Assembly (NCBI GenBank): GCA_015680685.1
Contig: MNCI01005895.1
Span: 926,654 to 990,653 of the forward strand
Origin: Gnetum montanum
Taxonomy: Eukaryota; Streptophyta; Gnetopsida; Gnetales; Gnetaceae
Direction: 5' to 3'
Length of the DNA: 64,000 nucleotides
In this document: positions 25,270-37,777 of the stretch, piece after piece
How the letters are laid out: every line of letters begins with the position of its first letter
How positions within the stretch are numbered: position 1 is the stretch's first letter
The notes under the pieces: generated by a model
Databases searched by the model: none
What the model was told of the DNA's origin: nothing
Seen by the model: only the letters and a program-made list of their open reading frames with translations
Made by a program: the position numbers and the translations under genes

Positions 25270-26090
25270 AATCTTATCCAAATGAATCAAGTGTAGCAAA
25301 TTAAAATAGAGGACCTTATCACTAGGCCTAAAATCAAACTATCTTGTGCAAACATCATGGAGAGCCTTGATGTAAGAATGTTGCAATTCACTACGTATTA
25401 AGGCAATTCTATAGTTTTCATTGAGAAGGTTAAGATTAAACAGCCTCCTTTTTAGCAAAGACTAAGGTCATATCAAAATCCACAACATTGTCCAAGGTTT
25501 TCATCTCAAGATCAATAGTGATTTGTGGACCTTATTCATAGACAAACTCAAATGGAGTGTAACCAATGAGAAATTTTTATGTCATTTCATAGACCCAAAG
25601 GACATCATTAAACTTATTAGCCCAATCTCTTCTATGCCTACTCACCATTTTTCTAAGTATTCTAATAATTTCATAGTCAATAACTTTCACCTACTCATTG
25701 TCATATAGGTGATAAGGGGGGGTTAACATATGATTAACTCCATAAGATTTCAATAAATTCTTGAAAACCTTACTAGAAAAATGTGTACCATTGTTAAAGA
25801 TCAATATTTGTGAGATACCATATTTTTGGAGCATATTATTCTAAAGGAATTTTGCTGCAGTGGTAGATGAGTAGTCCTTAATGCCAACCACTTTCATTAA
25901 CTTCATATAATAATCTATACATACAATAATGTATGTATTTTTGTTGAAGATAAAAGAGATAGAATCAATGAATTCAATCTCTCATACATTGAAGGAATCT
26001 AGTTGTTGAATCTACTATTGTGGTCCCTTCATACATGAGGACATACCTCCCTTGCATTGGCACTTAACAAGCAATGCATGAAGTGTTGAG
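25270..26090 (-). pseudogene. Integrase relic of Athila-like element 2
   Basis: The minus-strand segment 26010-25700 is homologous to 5260-4950: the 'gaatctagttgttgaatc' word at 25998-26015 corresponds to 'gattccagttgttaaatcc' at 5250. The tail block ALHDVCTR...DKVLYFN at 25350-25290 corresponds to HKAFSKQHHD...DKVLYWNP of element 1. The solo LTR cuts the tail at 25269. The catalytic core has multiple stops. Confidence 0.6.
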
Positions 26091-26299
26091 CATCATGGAA
26101 CATGATGGATCAAAAATAGCGATGGTCCATGTGAGTCAAGACATTACCTTAGCATTCATTAAGAATTCACCACCTTACTAGGTCATCAAGACATCACGTA
26201 TAGATATGCTCTTTCATAATCAAATAAGGCCTTACTTGGTGTTGAAATCGTTAGCTCCCATATTTATATCACCCAAGATGAATCTTTGGGGGACTAGGT

Positions 26300-27910
26300 A
26301 ACTAATAATGTCGATGAACCATGGGCATTAATGTTGACTCTTTGATTTAAAAATGACCTTACAAATATGGTTATTTGAAAAGTAATTAAGAAGCACATCT
26401 TCTTCCTTTTTGTCAATTCTTAACCACAATAGATTATTTTCCACCACATTCTTGGCTCTCTTGTGATCAATTATATGAAGGTAAAATTTTTGTATGAGAA
26501 CCAACCATCCTATCATAAGAGAACTAATATCTAGTTTGTTCATGAGGAACTATATGGCACTATGATTAGTGTGAATGAAATGTTTCATCCTAGAACATAA
26601 TGCCTAAATTTTTGGAGTGTAAAAATAATGGCCATAAACTCTTTTCTATTATTGTAGTTTAATTAAGTCTCCATAATACTTATTGTAGTATAATGGATCT
26701 AGTAAGGCCTCTTATTATTATCAAATTTCATTAGAATGACATCCAATGAAAATTCAAAATCATTTGCATTATATGAAATGATTAAGTCTAATTAAGACTC
26801 TACAATATAGGAATTTTAGTTAACCTTTTCTTCAGATATTGAAAGGCATCATTACATTCCTTACTTCATAAGAATGGAACATCCTTCTTCATGAGCTCAA
26901 ATAAGGACCTAACTATTCTATAATAATCTTTAATATAACAACAATAATAACTAGTGTGATCCAAGAAATATTGTACCTCTTTAATCATCATGGGTTTTTA
27001 TGTCATGTTCCTGATGACACAAATCTTATTAGGATCAACTTCAATCCCCTTCAATAATGATACCCTCAATCACCATTAGCTAGCTCTTTTCCTATTTAGC
27101 TTTAAGCTTACCTAGTAGCAACAACATAAAATAGCTTTGAGCTGATCCAAGACTTCATAAAATCATTTATCATAAGTAGAAAAGTCATACATCAAGACTT
27201 TCACACTCTTGTCAATGTAATCATAGATCATGAACATCACCAACCATTGGAACATGGGTAGTATATTACATAACCTAAAGGACATGTGCTTGAACACAAA
27301 AGTCCCCCATGGACAAATGAGAATAGTCTTAGCTTGATCATCTAGTGCTCTATTAATTTAATTGTAACCAAAGTATCCATCAAGAAAGTTGTAGTACTTT
27401 TGGTCAGATATTTTTTCTAATACCTATTCTACAAATGAAAATAAAAAAATTGTTCTTAAAAGTGACAACATTCAACAACCTGTAGTCAATATAGACTCTT
27501 CATTCATCCTTCCTCTTAGGTGCATCTATAGCCAGACTAACCCACTTACTATTAGAGATAGAACTAATGAAACCAATCCATACAAGATGAATAATTTTAT
27601 TTTTTTACTATGTAATACATATTTTGATTGAGTCTAAATTGTAGTATCCACCAAGGCCTAACACTCAAGTCTATGTATATGCAATGCTGATAAATCAAAG
27701 GATCAATTTCTCTGAGTTCTTTAGGAGACTATGCAAAATCTTTTATATTCACTTTGTAACTACCTTTTCAAATTTCATATTTTGGGTGGCCTTTAGAAAG
27801 GAATTGATGATGATAGTACAACCATCAATAAATAAAAAATACTCTAAGCCTTCAAGAAGTGGCTTGGGTTCAAGCAATGATGTAGAAATATTCGAGGATA
27901 AATCAAGAAT
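26300..27910 (-). pseudogene. Reverse transcriptase-RNase H relic of element 2
   Basis: Heavily decayed. On the minus strand SNSKWVSLAIDAPKRKDE followed by RVYIDYRLLNVVTFKNNF (27570-27470) corresponds to the SEWVSPL...VCIDF...ATFKDHF block of element 1. The later RNase H and connection region to 26300 can only be followed by position. No catalytic box survives. Confidence 0.55.
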
Positions 27911-28026
27911 ACTGTAAAATTGATAATTGTATTGGCTATTGTAACTACCTTCATTGTATTCTCAACTTCGAAATTGAATTATTCAACATCAAATAAGATA
28001 AGTGAATCAACTAGTCTCTTAAAGTC

Positions 28027-28490
28027 TTAATGTGTAGTTTCATGAACCAAATGTTCTTCGAGATCATTTATATCTTTAATAGCACAAAGATGCTTTGTGA
28101 AACAATAATTGCAACCATGCTTATCTTTCCTAGTTATATCTTTCCTACTAATTTCAAGGTGAAGGTCTTGGAAAACCAACCTATCATCAATGGTACTCAA
28201 CCAAGCTCTTATAATGATGATAGGGAAGTTGTCTTCCCCCTTACTTTCTAGTTTGATTGCCAAGAAATTTGTAGGGTATGACCATCTTAGTAAAGTGGGC
28301 ATAACATCATTCACCTATTCCATGGGATATGTGTATGATTGGTCTACTAGCTCCAACCTAATGTTAGTACTCTTGAGGAAGGAAAGTCCCTAGTCAAGGT
28401 ACTACTATAATGAAATAATATTAACTCTTGAATCATAGTCACATAGAGCTAGATAATAATCTTTCTCACCAATTTGGATCTCCATAAAGG
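28027..28490 (-). pseudogene. Protease relic of Athila-like element 2
   Basis: On the minus strand LELVDQSYTYPME near 28345, then YPTNFLAIKLESKGEDNFPI and RAWLSTIDDRLVFQDLHLEIS (28290-28160) match the element 1 protease segment by segment. The active-site region near 28440 reads CDYDSRVNIIS, where DSG/DTG is expected. Stops separate the blocks. Confidence 0.65.
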
Positions 28491-28689
28491 AACTACCAAG
28501 ATTGATCTTTTCTAGGTAGATATTCTTCTATTACTACCCATGTGGCCACCTTAGACATTGTAATTATTATAACAACACTACTATTAGGCGATATCACATC
28601 TAAATAGCTAGATACATTTAAAGATCCCTTCCATGAAGTAATATATTTCTCTAACAACACTAAGGGAATTGTATAGAGACCTCTTGAAT

Positions 28690-29620
28690 TCAAACTCCTA
28701 TTCTAATGCAAGAATTATCCTCAACACATGAGTAAGAGGATGGAGTAGACCCAACCCCATGATGCTCATGTCTGTGCTTATGAAAAAATCTCCTACCATG
28801 TGGTTTTTAAATTTCCCTCTATAACCATGTTGATAAGATCTTGGTAACATTACCTAGTAGCATAAGTGGAAGCAAGATTAACATAGTAGATAATATCACA
28901 AGACTTGAACTACCTTGATTGTATTTGGCTAGGAGTTATACCTTGCATGAAATCAAGTAACAAAAGTTATTATTAAGGATGAGGAACTTGTAATGTAGTG
29001 TTAATGAAATAGGAGTTTGAAGAAAATGGCATCTATTATTACATTAAAAAATTCCAAGGACTAGTATTCTAAGGATTTGGAGTTGATCATTATTGGTACT
29101 ACTACATGGGTTGCAAGTACACACCTCTAGGATAGTACAATGGGTTGTGGAAGGAGATATGTTTTGCCTCCTAATAAACTTGGAATTCAAGGGCATCTCA
29201 ACTCATCCTATTTCACCAATCATATGGATCATGTCTAGGTAACATTATGAGTCATGAGGATCTACATAATGCTTTCAATGACCCTCACCATTGAAGGATG
29301 AGGAAGCCTGATCTAAATCTTCTTTTATACCCTTAAAGGAAGTCAACTTATTTTTTTCTTACTTCTTTTTCCATTGAGGTGGTACAACTACTTTTATCAC
29401 TTCAACCACTCTATCCTCAATTTCCTTGAGGGTAGTGATCATTTTCTCATTCATAGTGTTCCAAATGTGGCCTACCTAGTGAGCCAATTTTGCCAAAGCT
29501 TTATGAGCTTTGACCTTATCATGTGCCAAGGCCTTGATAGCAAAATAATATTCAACTATGCCTTCAATTATTTTGATCATTTTCTTATGTATGGAATCAT
29601 GGTTATACTCCATTAAATAT
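28690..29620 (-). pseudogene. Gag relic of Athila-like element 2
   Basis: The minus strand gives a helical charged block (KALAKLAH..GHIWNTMNEK then TTLKEIEDRVVEV, about 29540-29390) that aligns with ILAKVDKLWNYLDEK of element 1. A linker leads to the protease. No clear zinc knuckle was seen. Confidence 0.5.
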
Positions 29621-29656
29621 TTTCATTTTCTCCATTCACCTTTGACAAGCAGTTTA

Positions 29657-29989
29657 TATCACCTACACCCAAGCATACAAATCATAAGCGTTCACTAGTG
29701 ATTTGATTGACATTTGTAGACTTAGTCTCTTAAGTTTTCCTATAGTTATAAAGAGTGAATCGTGGAGTTGTAAGATCATTATTTTTCTAACTTGCACTTG
29801 TGAGTTTTCAGTACATATGCTTAAATATGAGTTAAGATACATGATGTATAGTTTTATAAGTATTTTTTAATATATTTTTATCCTGACAACTAGATGAGTG
29901 AATGAAGGTTTAACAATCAGCTATTTAACTAATCAGCTAATCTAGTAACTAATTTTCCTAATGTAGAGTAACCATTCCCACTGGTCATT
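29657..29989 (-). mobile_element. 5' LTR remnant (U5) of Athila-like element 2
   Basis: The first 100-140 bp align with 10557-10700 of element 1 (shared 'catacaaatca' and 'gtgttcac(a/t)(t/a)gtgat' words). The primer binding site itself is not recognisable. The LTR is broken at 29989 by the Ogre-like insertion, so its outer part should lie beyond the right end of this window. Confidence 0.55.
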
Positions 29990-30329
29990 TGAGACACCAC
30001 AAAAATTTTCATGTTATAACCAATTTTCATCATGTAACCTTCACCCCATGAAACCCGAGGTAAAACTTCATTGTAAATGTAAAGATTACAATCCACAATG
30101 AGCAATCTCACATATTTCATACTTTTGGATTTGAAAAATGCCTCATAAGTGGTCAAAGCCTCATTCCCCAAGTGAAAAAAATTACCTAGTGTTTATATTT
30201 GAGATTTGGGTGTCAAAAATGCCTTTTGGGATGTCAAATATGGCAATTTGATGGGTTTTATGAGGGGTATGAGCTTTTCTACATTGAAAATACCTACAGG
30301 GGGTAATTCTTACCTACCCCCAACATGGA
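29990..30329 (+). mobile_element. 5' LTR start of Ogre-like element B
   Basis: Starts TGAGACACCA and aligns along its whole length, with few gaps, to 50185-50524; I judge about four-fifths of bases identical by eye. The LTR continues past 30329 (its 3' partner is truncated there), but its inner edge and primer binding site were not found. CATGGAA-containing words (30350-30500) recall the hairpin array at 41.5-45 kb. Confidence 0.75.
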
Positions 30330-31995
30330 TACTACATGCACAGTGTGGAAAGATTTCACCCCTAGCATGGAAATTGCATGCCTCCAATGTGGAAGCAACA
30401 TGAGCAAGATTTTTGCACTCCAACGATCTCAAAGTTGACCAACCACATTAGTAAGGCTGGTAGAAGGCTCAGTATGAAAGATCTACCTCCAACATAGAAG
30501 TTGTTCATCCCATTACTATTTATAGTAAATGGAATGTCCATGGGGGTTTATCACTTATTATAAATGGTAACCCCCCAAATTTGGGCACCCATCTCACCTG
30601 TACGAGGTAGAAATTTGCAATAATTTGCAGCCAATCTATCAGCTAATTTGCAGCAAACATCGTGGCCTAAAACTTATAAAATCAAAATGACAACACCCCT
30701 TTTAGGTTATGCACTTTGGCATTTTTAGGTACATAGTAATTTTGGCTTCCAATAACTCTTCTAGCCTTGTAGAAACATAGCTTATTGAAGCTTTCCAACA
30801 TGGAACCCCTACAACCTTGAGCTTTTGTAGAAATAAAGTTTTAAAGTTTCATTTTGTGTGCAATTTGCATTTTCTTTTATTTTCTAGACTTGTAATTTTT
30901 GCATTTTATTTTCTCAATCCACTATTTTGCATTTCATATGTCCCTAGGTGATTTGTTGAACCATCCAAGGCACCTCAAAATCCATTTTTTGAAGGCCTTG
31001 GAAATTCAAAGTTTAGGCTATTACACTAGATCTCTCAATTTTCTAACAATTGATTTTTCTAGTTGCAATAGATTTCTAGTGCTAGAAGGAGAGCCTACAT
31101 CCAATTTCTATGACTAGATCTATCTTCTTCATAGCCAACATTGCAAGTTGAAAGCCATTTTTTGATTTTTTTACACACAAAACATTGAAAAACGAATGTT
31201 TCCCATTCTTCCCACTCCCCACCACACCCACCCCCTCCCCCCACCCCCCCCCCCCCCCCGCAAAAAAACATTAAGNNNNNNNNNNNNNNNNNNNNNNNNN
31301 NNNNNNNNNNNNNNTTCATCCCAAGGCCAACATTGAAATCTTTCCCTTTTTTTCTCCTTTTTTCTCCCAATTTATTTTTCTAGTTTCCAAAGTTGCTAGT
31401 GCAACCCTTTTGAAAGCCATCAAACTTCTGAAAGTTAGCTTCCCCTCATCATTTCTAGCTAAGAAAATTAGCATCTTTCTAAAACCAAGATTTGGTGGAA
31501 AAATACCAACTTTGTACTTTGGTTTTTAGCCTTTTCCCTCTCATTAACATTGAATTATAAAGGTTTGATATTTCCCCCTTGCCATACCTACTGTAGAGGT
31601 AGTTAAGGGACTAGTGTGAGTGAGGTTTGTTACTAACTTTTCCAACTTTCTATTTTTTGTAAAGGGGTAAACCCCCTAACCCCCACTTACTAATTATAGA
31701 AAATGCTCCATTTTCAGCCTTTTTTATTTTCTTTGGCCATTTTCAAATTTCACTTATTGGGATCCACTTCTAATTTTAGCTTTTATGGTCTATTTTAAGC
31801 CATTTTTAATAAAATAGCCATGTCTTTCTCATAGTCAACCAAGTTGTCTTTCACCCCAATGGCAAAGGTCCTAGCCAACAAACCATGAAGGTTTATGACA
31901 TCAAAAACCTTGCTATCATTGAATGAAAGTAGTCTTTGAGGGTTAGGGGGAAAATTTATAACTTTGTGCCTATAAATGAAGATTGATGAAACTAC
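30330..31995 (+). other. Rest of 5' LTR and leader of element B
   Basis: No clear coding block was seen before about 31840. It contains a C-homopolymer (31244-31259) directly before an assembly gap of 39 N (31276-31314). A TATA-like CTATAAATGAAG occurs at 31969-31980, just before the gag reading begins. Confidence 0.5.
31276..31314. other. Assembly gap (39 N) beside a poly-C tract
   Basis: The run of N follows a C-rich block ending in 16 C. The gap is probably due to difficult homopolymer sequence and is inside the 5' LTR or leader. Confidence 0.98.
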
Positions 31996-34000
31996 ATTTG
32001 TGCCAAAATGTAGGCTGGCATGCTAATTCCATGTTTGGAAGTGGAAGCTAAAAGGTACTTTGAACTCATCCATCACAATGTCAAAGAATACATCCCTTCC
32101 CCATATGACAAAATACCCCTCACCAATATCTATGCAAGTATCCTAGCCCAATTGATTAAGATTGAGGAAGAGGATGACAAGCATATCTCAGAGGAAAAAT
32201 AGGAAGAGTAGGATGAGTTTAGGATAGAATCTAAGCCCAAAAACATCCTAGAAGGATTGTTCCAACAAGAAATCACCAAGGCCATCGAGCCTTTCCCTCA
32301 TGCCTTTGTTTTCTTCATGGGCATGGTACCATCATCTTCCACTCCCTCCTACCCTACCAAAATTGACCCCACATTAGTCATACTCATGCATTAATCTCAA
32401 TCGATGCCACAACCAATGACCTATAATCCATCGATTTTTTTTGTCATGCAACCTCAATCTATGCAACCATCAACAGTGGTTTTCACCACTACAAACCCAC
32501 TAGCCATCCATGTGGGACTCACCATGGGACTCTAAGCAACCCAAGGATCACACATCCCATTTATCCCATTCATGCCTCAAGTGCTCGCACAAACATCCTT
32601 TTCCTTGTTTCGTCCACAAACTTAGCCATGACACAACTGCTTCCTTCCATTTTGCAACCAATAGTGAGGCCACAAGTCTTACAACAAATACATAGTCATA
32701 TGTTCAAACCTCAAAATTTGCATGACCACCACAAGGCCTAGATCAAGCTTTCCAAATGATCCAAGACCTGACAAAAAAGTTAAAGAGGCTTAAAGCCTCT
32801 ACTTCCCAAAGTATCAAGATTATGGACTTCTAATAGGATGATCCCATTAGTCCTATGGTCCCACCCTTGACACTTCCTCTTGGTGTCCCTATCCCCTAGT
32901 TTAGAAAATACAATAGAGAAGGTGATCCTAATGCTCACCTTATAATCTTCGGATCCGAGTTCTTGCTATTATAGCCATGGCCTCATACTATCATGAGGGT
33001 TTTTTCTATGTCCTTGACTGGGAAAGCACTTGATTGGTAGTATGAACTATCTAGATGATCCATATCCTCTCTTGAGGACTTGATAGCACAGTTTGTTAAC
33101 CACTTGACATATAACTTGAAGCTCGACACAATGCTTGACCAACTCATGAAGGTCAAGTAGGAAGCCCTTGAGCCCATATAGAGGTTCATCCAATGGTGGA
33201 ATGGACTGCTAAATGAAATAAAAAAGCATATAGCCAACACCCACCTTTCGATAAGATTCAAGGGGGTAGCTAATGACTTTATCAAGTCCAAGATTTACTA
33301 CCTTGACCCACGATCCCTTAGCCAAGTGTTCTATCATATCAAAAACATAAAGGATGTTGTGGAGGCCAACCATGACTCAGCCTACATAGCATACAAAAAC
33401 CAACATACTCAGAAGGAAAAAGAGAAGAGCAAACATAACAATATGGTCATAGCAATTATATTCAAATAAGCCAAGACCACTAACCAGGGGCCATGGAACA
33501 ACCCACCCAAGGCCTCGACTAATAATTATAATAACTAATCATCAACCTTTTGGGCCACTGCATCAACTACAACTAGGCCAAATCTTGATTGGAAGAATCG
33601 TAGCAGGTACACCACTTTACCTTTAAAGCCATCTGAGTTTCTAGATTAACTATTAAAGGGTGGGTGCATGCAATACAAATAGATAACCAAAGCTACTCAA
33701 AAGAAACACAAGAAACTATGAGAAATAGCTAAGGATCCCACTTGAGTAACAAAAAGGATGATCCTTAACTACCTAGGTACTTTACACTAGACTACTTTTG
33801 CCATTATCAACTACTTAGCTATAACATAGATTTCTACCTTGCAATGAAGGATGACTTGTAGAAAATGATAAATAGGGGAGAGCTATTCCTATATGCTTTG
33901 AACCCATTCCAATCCATAAATCAATTGATGCAAGTATATCCATTGAATGCTAATAACAGCCTTATGTTATTTTAGCATTCAACATCAATGACAATCGAAG
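31996..34000 (+). pseudogene. Gag relic of Ogre-like element B
   Basis: The N-terminal part (32020-32200) reads VEAKRYFELIHHNVKEYIP and continues through an acidic stretch and a Pro/Gln/Ser-rich linker. The capsid block lies at 33010-33330: LEDLIAQFVNHLTYNLKLD, MLDQLMKV, then RFIQWWN, which fits the retrotransposon gag domain pattern (WxxL...F...L..L.Q...E....Y..RW). Near 33790-33880, YFCHYQLLSYNIDFYLAMK followed by MINRGELF matches the position of the Tat-type zinc knuckle (YC.FH...GH....C..L...I..LI..G.L) with its Cys/His partly lost. Numerous TAG/TAA stops interrupt it. Confidence 0.7.
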
Positions 34001-34599
34001 ACTAGTCAGGGAACCATTCATGATCTGGGTATCCCCTCATGATGAAAGGACCTCTTCAACTTCCACCAACTCAAGACCCCCTACCATCACAAGAATCTCT
34101 AAGGAAACCTTTTGTCATTAGGGTTCCCCAACCTAACACAACCCCACTAGCCATAGCCCAACCAACTAACATGACCACACAATGACCTCTTGTGGTGGCC
34201 AATGATACTTCCTCTTCCTTACAACCAATGACTGACAATCAAAAGACTTCAATGAAGTAAAGGAAGAAGCATCAGCAAAAGCCTAGCAACAAGGATGATA
34301 AGTAGATGAATGAATGAAAGGAAGTGGGTCCACCAAAGCCCACTCCCCTATTTGCTATATCCATGACCTCCTCTACTTAATCCACTTCATCCAACAATCC
34401 ATAGGAGGACCCTAAAGTCTATAACCAAAAGAAAGAGGAGAATTTCTAGTAGCAACCACCTAAGGCTAAAGTTCACATTTTGAGATGCATAGAGGAAGTG
34501 AAGCACAATTGAGAACAACATGCCCATGGCCAATGATAAAAACATCCTCAATGTAATGAATTAGGTCAAATAATCTCTTAAGCAAAAGAATACAACTAC

Positions 34600-35500
34600 A
34601 AGCTTATATGACTTGATCATGAAATCTACCACATATCATGAGGTGCTAGTCAAAATGTTAACTTCCATCTTCATGAATAAGGACATCCTTACTAATAAGG
34701 AATCCATCCATCTAGTGATGGTTCCTCCCTCATCAAGGAAGGAGAAGTCAACATCCCTAGTATCTCACAATAGAAAAATCAAGGCCAATCCCCAAAATGA
34801 TGAAGTAACTAAGGGATCTCTATTAATAACCATACATGTAGAGCAATTTAAAGTGCATCGGGTGCATGTTGATGATGGAGCTACAACAAATGTTATTCTG
34901 TGCACTATCATTGAACACTTGGGCTTAACAAAATAAATACAGCCTACAACAACCATAGCTCTCAAATCCTTTAATAGGTCAAGGGTTGTTGTTAATGGGT
35001 CTATCTCATTAGACTTTGTGGTAGGGGAGAAATTCCCCATAACCACCAATTTCTTGGTAGTAAAGAAGACACTATGGTTCAACCTTATCCTCTAAAGACC
35101 TTCATTGGCTTAATTATAAGCTATGTCCTCACCCATCTACCAAGAGATTTACCTTCCTTATGAGGAAGGTTAAATCATCATTCATGGTGATAGCATGGTT
35201 TCCCTAGCTATCAACAATTTGAACACAGAGCATGGATCTAAAGTGGAACTTTAAGAGAAACCTCCAAACCACAAATTCCACCAACCCAAGAGAGAGTAGA
35301 AACCTAAGAATAATAATGATGGGTAATAGGATGTGTCATGGGATGAACTTCCATTCAACATCATTAATGAAGGGGATGTTGAGTACAAACTTATGGAGAA
35401 ATGGCCTTATACATTTCTTAACCTTTCAAAGATTAGGAAGAGCCTACATAAGTAACATGTACTCCTACTTCTTCCATGCCATGCCCTTATGACCTTTATA
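34600..35500 (+). pseudogene. Protease relic of Ogre-like element B
   Basis: The retropepsin active-site loop reads HVDDGATTNVI at 34864-34896, so the catalytic Asp is present but the usual Thr/Ser is Asp. Then ISLDFVVGEKFPITTNFLVV (about 35005-35064) and a later SPIYQEIYLPYEEG block resemble the long protease-side region of Ogre/Tat elements. The reading needs frame changes and has stops at Gln-like positions. It directly follows gag on the same strand, as expected for a gag-pro unit. The reading ends near 35500, where the minisatellite spacer begins. Confidence 0.65.
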
Positions 35501-35754
35501 GCCATTTGTACCAAAATGATTTAGCCTAAGGTTTTGCTTTGTTAACTAGTTATTACCTTTTTTCTTATGTTTTATTTTACTGTTTATACATATAGCCTAG
35601 GAGTCTATTTTATTTGCATTTCCATTTATTATGGCCTTATTTCTTTCTTTTCTTCTTTCTTTAGCATGATATAAACTAAAAAATCATAAGGACTTTAAAA
35701 CATAAAATCTCTAAAAAATATAAGTTTCTTTTCAACCTTAGTCAACTAAGAGTT

Positions 35755-35880
35755 AAACTTGCAACATGGCCCACCATGGCCTTAAACTAGCAAAGAAAAC
35801 CACATAACATGGCCTACCATGGCCTTAAACTAGCAAAACAATACAACTTGTGCCTGCCATGATCTAAAACTATCAAATGT
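35755..35880 (+). repeat. Family minisatellite, block 1 (after protease)
   Basis: Three units of the type catggcc(c/t)accatggccttaaactagcaaa, at 35766, 35805-35838 and 35850 (last one decayed). The same core, CCTTAAACTRGC, brackets pol in both Ogre-like elements. Confidence 0.8.
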
Positions 35881-37371
35881 TTCTTTTATTATATTTTTTA
35901 AGCCTATTATTACATCGATTAGTGGTTTAATTTTATAATTAAAAATGTTAACATTTCCATTCATAACATTTATAACATTTACAATGCTTACTAGAAGAAC
36001 ATATATAGCCAAAAAATTACATTTAAAGTGTCTATAATATACATAATCATGGCCACACTGTGTGGAAAAATTTCCAAAAAGTAATAACAACCATTTATAA
36101 CATAGTCTTGGCTAACGATAGCCATCAACATAAAAATAAAAACAAATAGCCAACAAGAGGTAGATGAAGGATGCTAAGGGGCATCCCAAGGAGAAAGTGG
36201 TGGATCATTTCCACCCTCACCACTAGGGTTGTCAATGTCTCCTGGTACCTAAAATACAATAACACATAGCTAGTTAGTGACCAATATCCAAAATTGTAAC
36301 TTAAAACAAAAACTAAAACATGAAATGCGTCAAACCTATGGGGACTCCAGCTCCATGATTTTTGGAGGTAGATGTGGAAGGCCATCCTCTAAAAAATGGA
36401 GGATTTGGTCTTCTGTCATGTTGACCCAATTAATATCCCAAAGATCAATGCCAATGAGGATGCTAGTCCTATCTACTGTGATCCAAGTAGGTGGCTCCTA
36501 TATAATAGTAGATACAAAGGTCTCCCCAACAATAATGCTAATCTGAGGAGTAGGGGATTTCTCCACTATGAAAGTATCCTCAAAGAGCTAATAGACTCTC
36601 TACCTACATCCCCTAAATGAATAGCTCTCTCTTGCATTGTTTAACTAACTCTTCTTTGAGCCACTTTAGGTAGGCCTCGCAATCATCCTTATACTGCCGC
36701 TTGAACCTTTTCTTTTTCTACCCCACTCTAGGACCCAAGCACAATGGCCTTTTCAATCCTTAACCTTCGAGGAGATGAGGTTAATCTACATCTAATGTTC
36801 ATCCATCTCATGTCATAGTAACACCTTGTCCTAGATGGCATGCTAGTAGCAGGTCCACATGATCTCTTTGGTCTGAAATTTCCCTTAGTTAGCCACTTGG
36901 GCTTTCATAAAGGCCTTGTGGTCCTGAAGCTCTCTAATCATATCCTACTGCCATTGAGTTTCTTTCTTAAGGTAATAACCTACTTCCATAGGAATTTTTT
37001 GGACCTCTCTAGCTTCCATGAAGTTTTGGCACACAACATTGCTAGATTAGTAATAGTCTTGTACAACTTCAAGGGTATACTAGAGAAATTGGAGGGAAGC
37101 TTTGGCAAGGACTCAATCTCCATGTCTCAACTAGGATCCCACTCCATAGAAGGTACTACACAAATAACATAATGTACAATCTAAGATAGCCATAACATAA
37201 ACACCACCTATGACATAGCAAAATAACTAAAGTGTAGAAAACAAAGTTCTTAACTATTTTAGGTGGAACTTTATGCAACTAGTTGATGATGTCCTAAGCC
37301 ATCCTACACATAAACTCCACAAAATCTAGGACCTCTACCCATGGTATCACATGAAACTTAGGGACAAGGGC

Positions 37372-37537
37372 CTAAATTGGTGGCTCATAAACTACTATAA
37401 GCATAACAATAATCAAATGGCTAGGATGAAAACCAAAATTAAAGCAATAGCATATAACAAGAAGCATAAAGACATGTGCATACCTAGCACCTCCTCCTCT
37501 TCCTATGGGATGATGATGGGGATGTTCTTGATACTAC
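37372..37537 (-). other. Intron between exons 5 and 6 of antisense gene B (166 bp)
   Basis: Donor AATGAG|GTAGTATC, acceptor CCAATTTAG|GCCCTT on the minus strand. It joins NE to ALVPKFHVIPWVEV in phase 0, and the interior is T-rich before the acceptor. Confidence 0.65.
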
Positions 37538-37701
37538 CTCATTGAAATAGATTTCTAGATCAACATTGACAAATCTTGTAGCCTCATGCTATTATAAGAG
37601 TGCCTCCTTGACATGCCTTTTCTCCTCCTTGACTATGGTAGCTACATGTCTCTGTGCCTCCTCCTCTGTGGTAGCTTAGGCTATCATGACCTAACACTTG
37701 T

Positions 37702-37777
37702 CTACAACCATAGCACATAGAAAATTGATTAGCACTAGAAATCATAATGTAATCGCCAAAAAATAAATAAAGGTTAC
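37702..37777 (-). other. Intron between exons 4 and 5 of antisense gene B (76 bp)
   Basis: Donor ATAG|GTAACC and acceptor GGTTGTAG|ACAAG on the minus strand. Joining gives KLI-DKC with the frame preserved (phase 1). The length and T-rich interior are typical of short plant introns. Confidence 0.65.

Larger units (their letters stand above)
25270..29989 (-). mobile_element. Athila-like Ty3/gypsy retrotransposon 2, degenerate
   Basis: On the minus strand: 5' LTR remnant (29989-29657), gag (about 29620-28690), protease (28480-28030), RT/RNase H (27900-26300) and integrase (26080-25270). It is colinear with element 1 at 4.3-11.4 kb. Both ends are interrupted: the 5' LTR by the Ogre-like element at 29990, and the integrase tail by the solo LTRs at 25269. 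Stops are denser than in element 1. Confidence 0.7.

Noticed and set aside
31095-31370. Glycine-rich minus-strand frame
   Set aside because: It spans the poly-C tract and the N gap, so it is low-complexity and partly unknown sequence.
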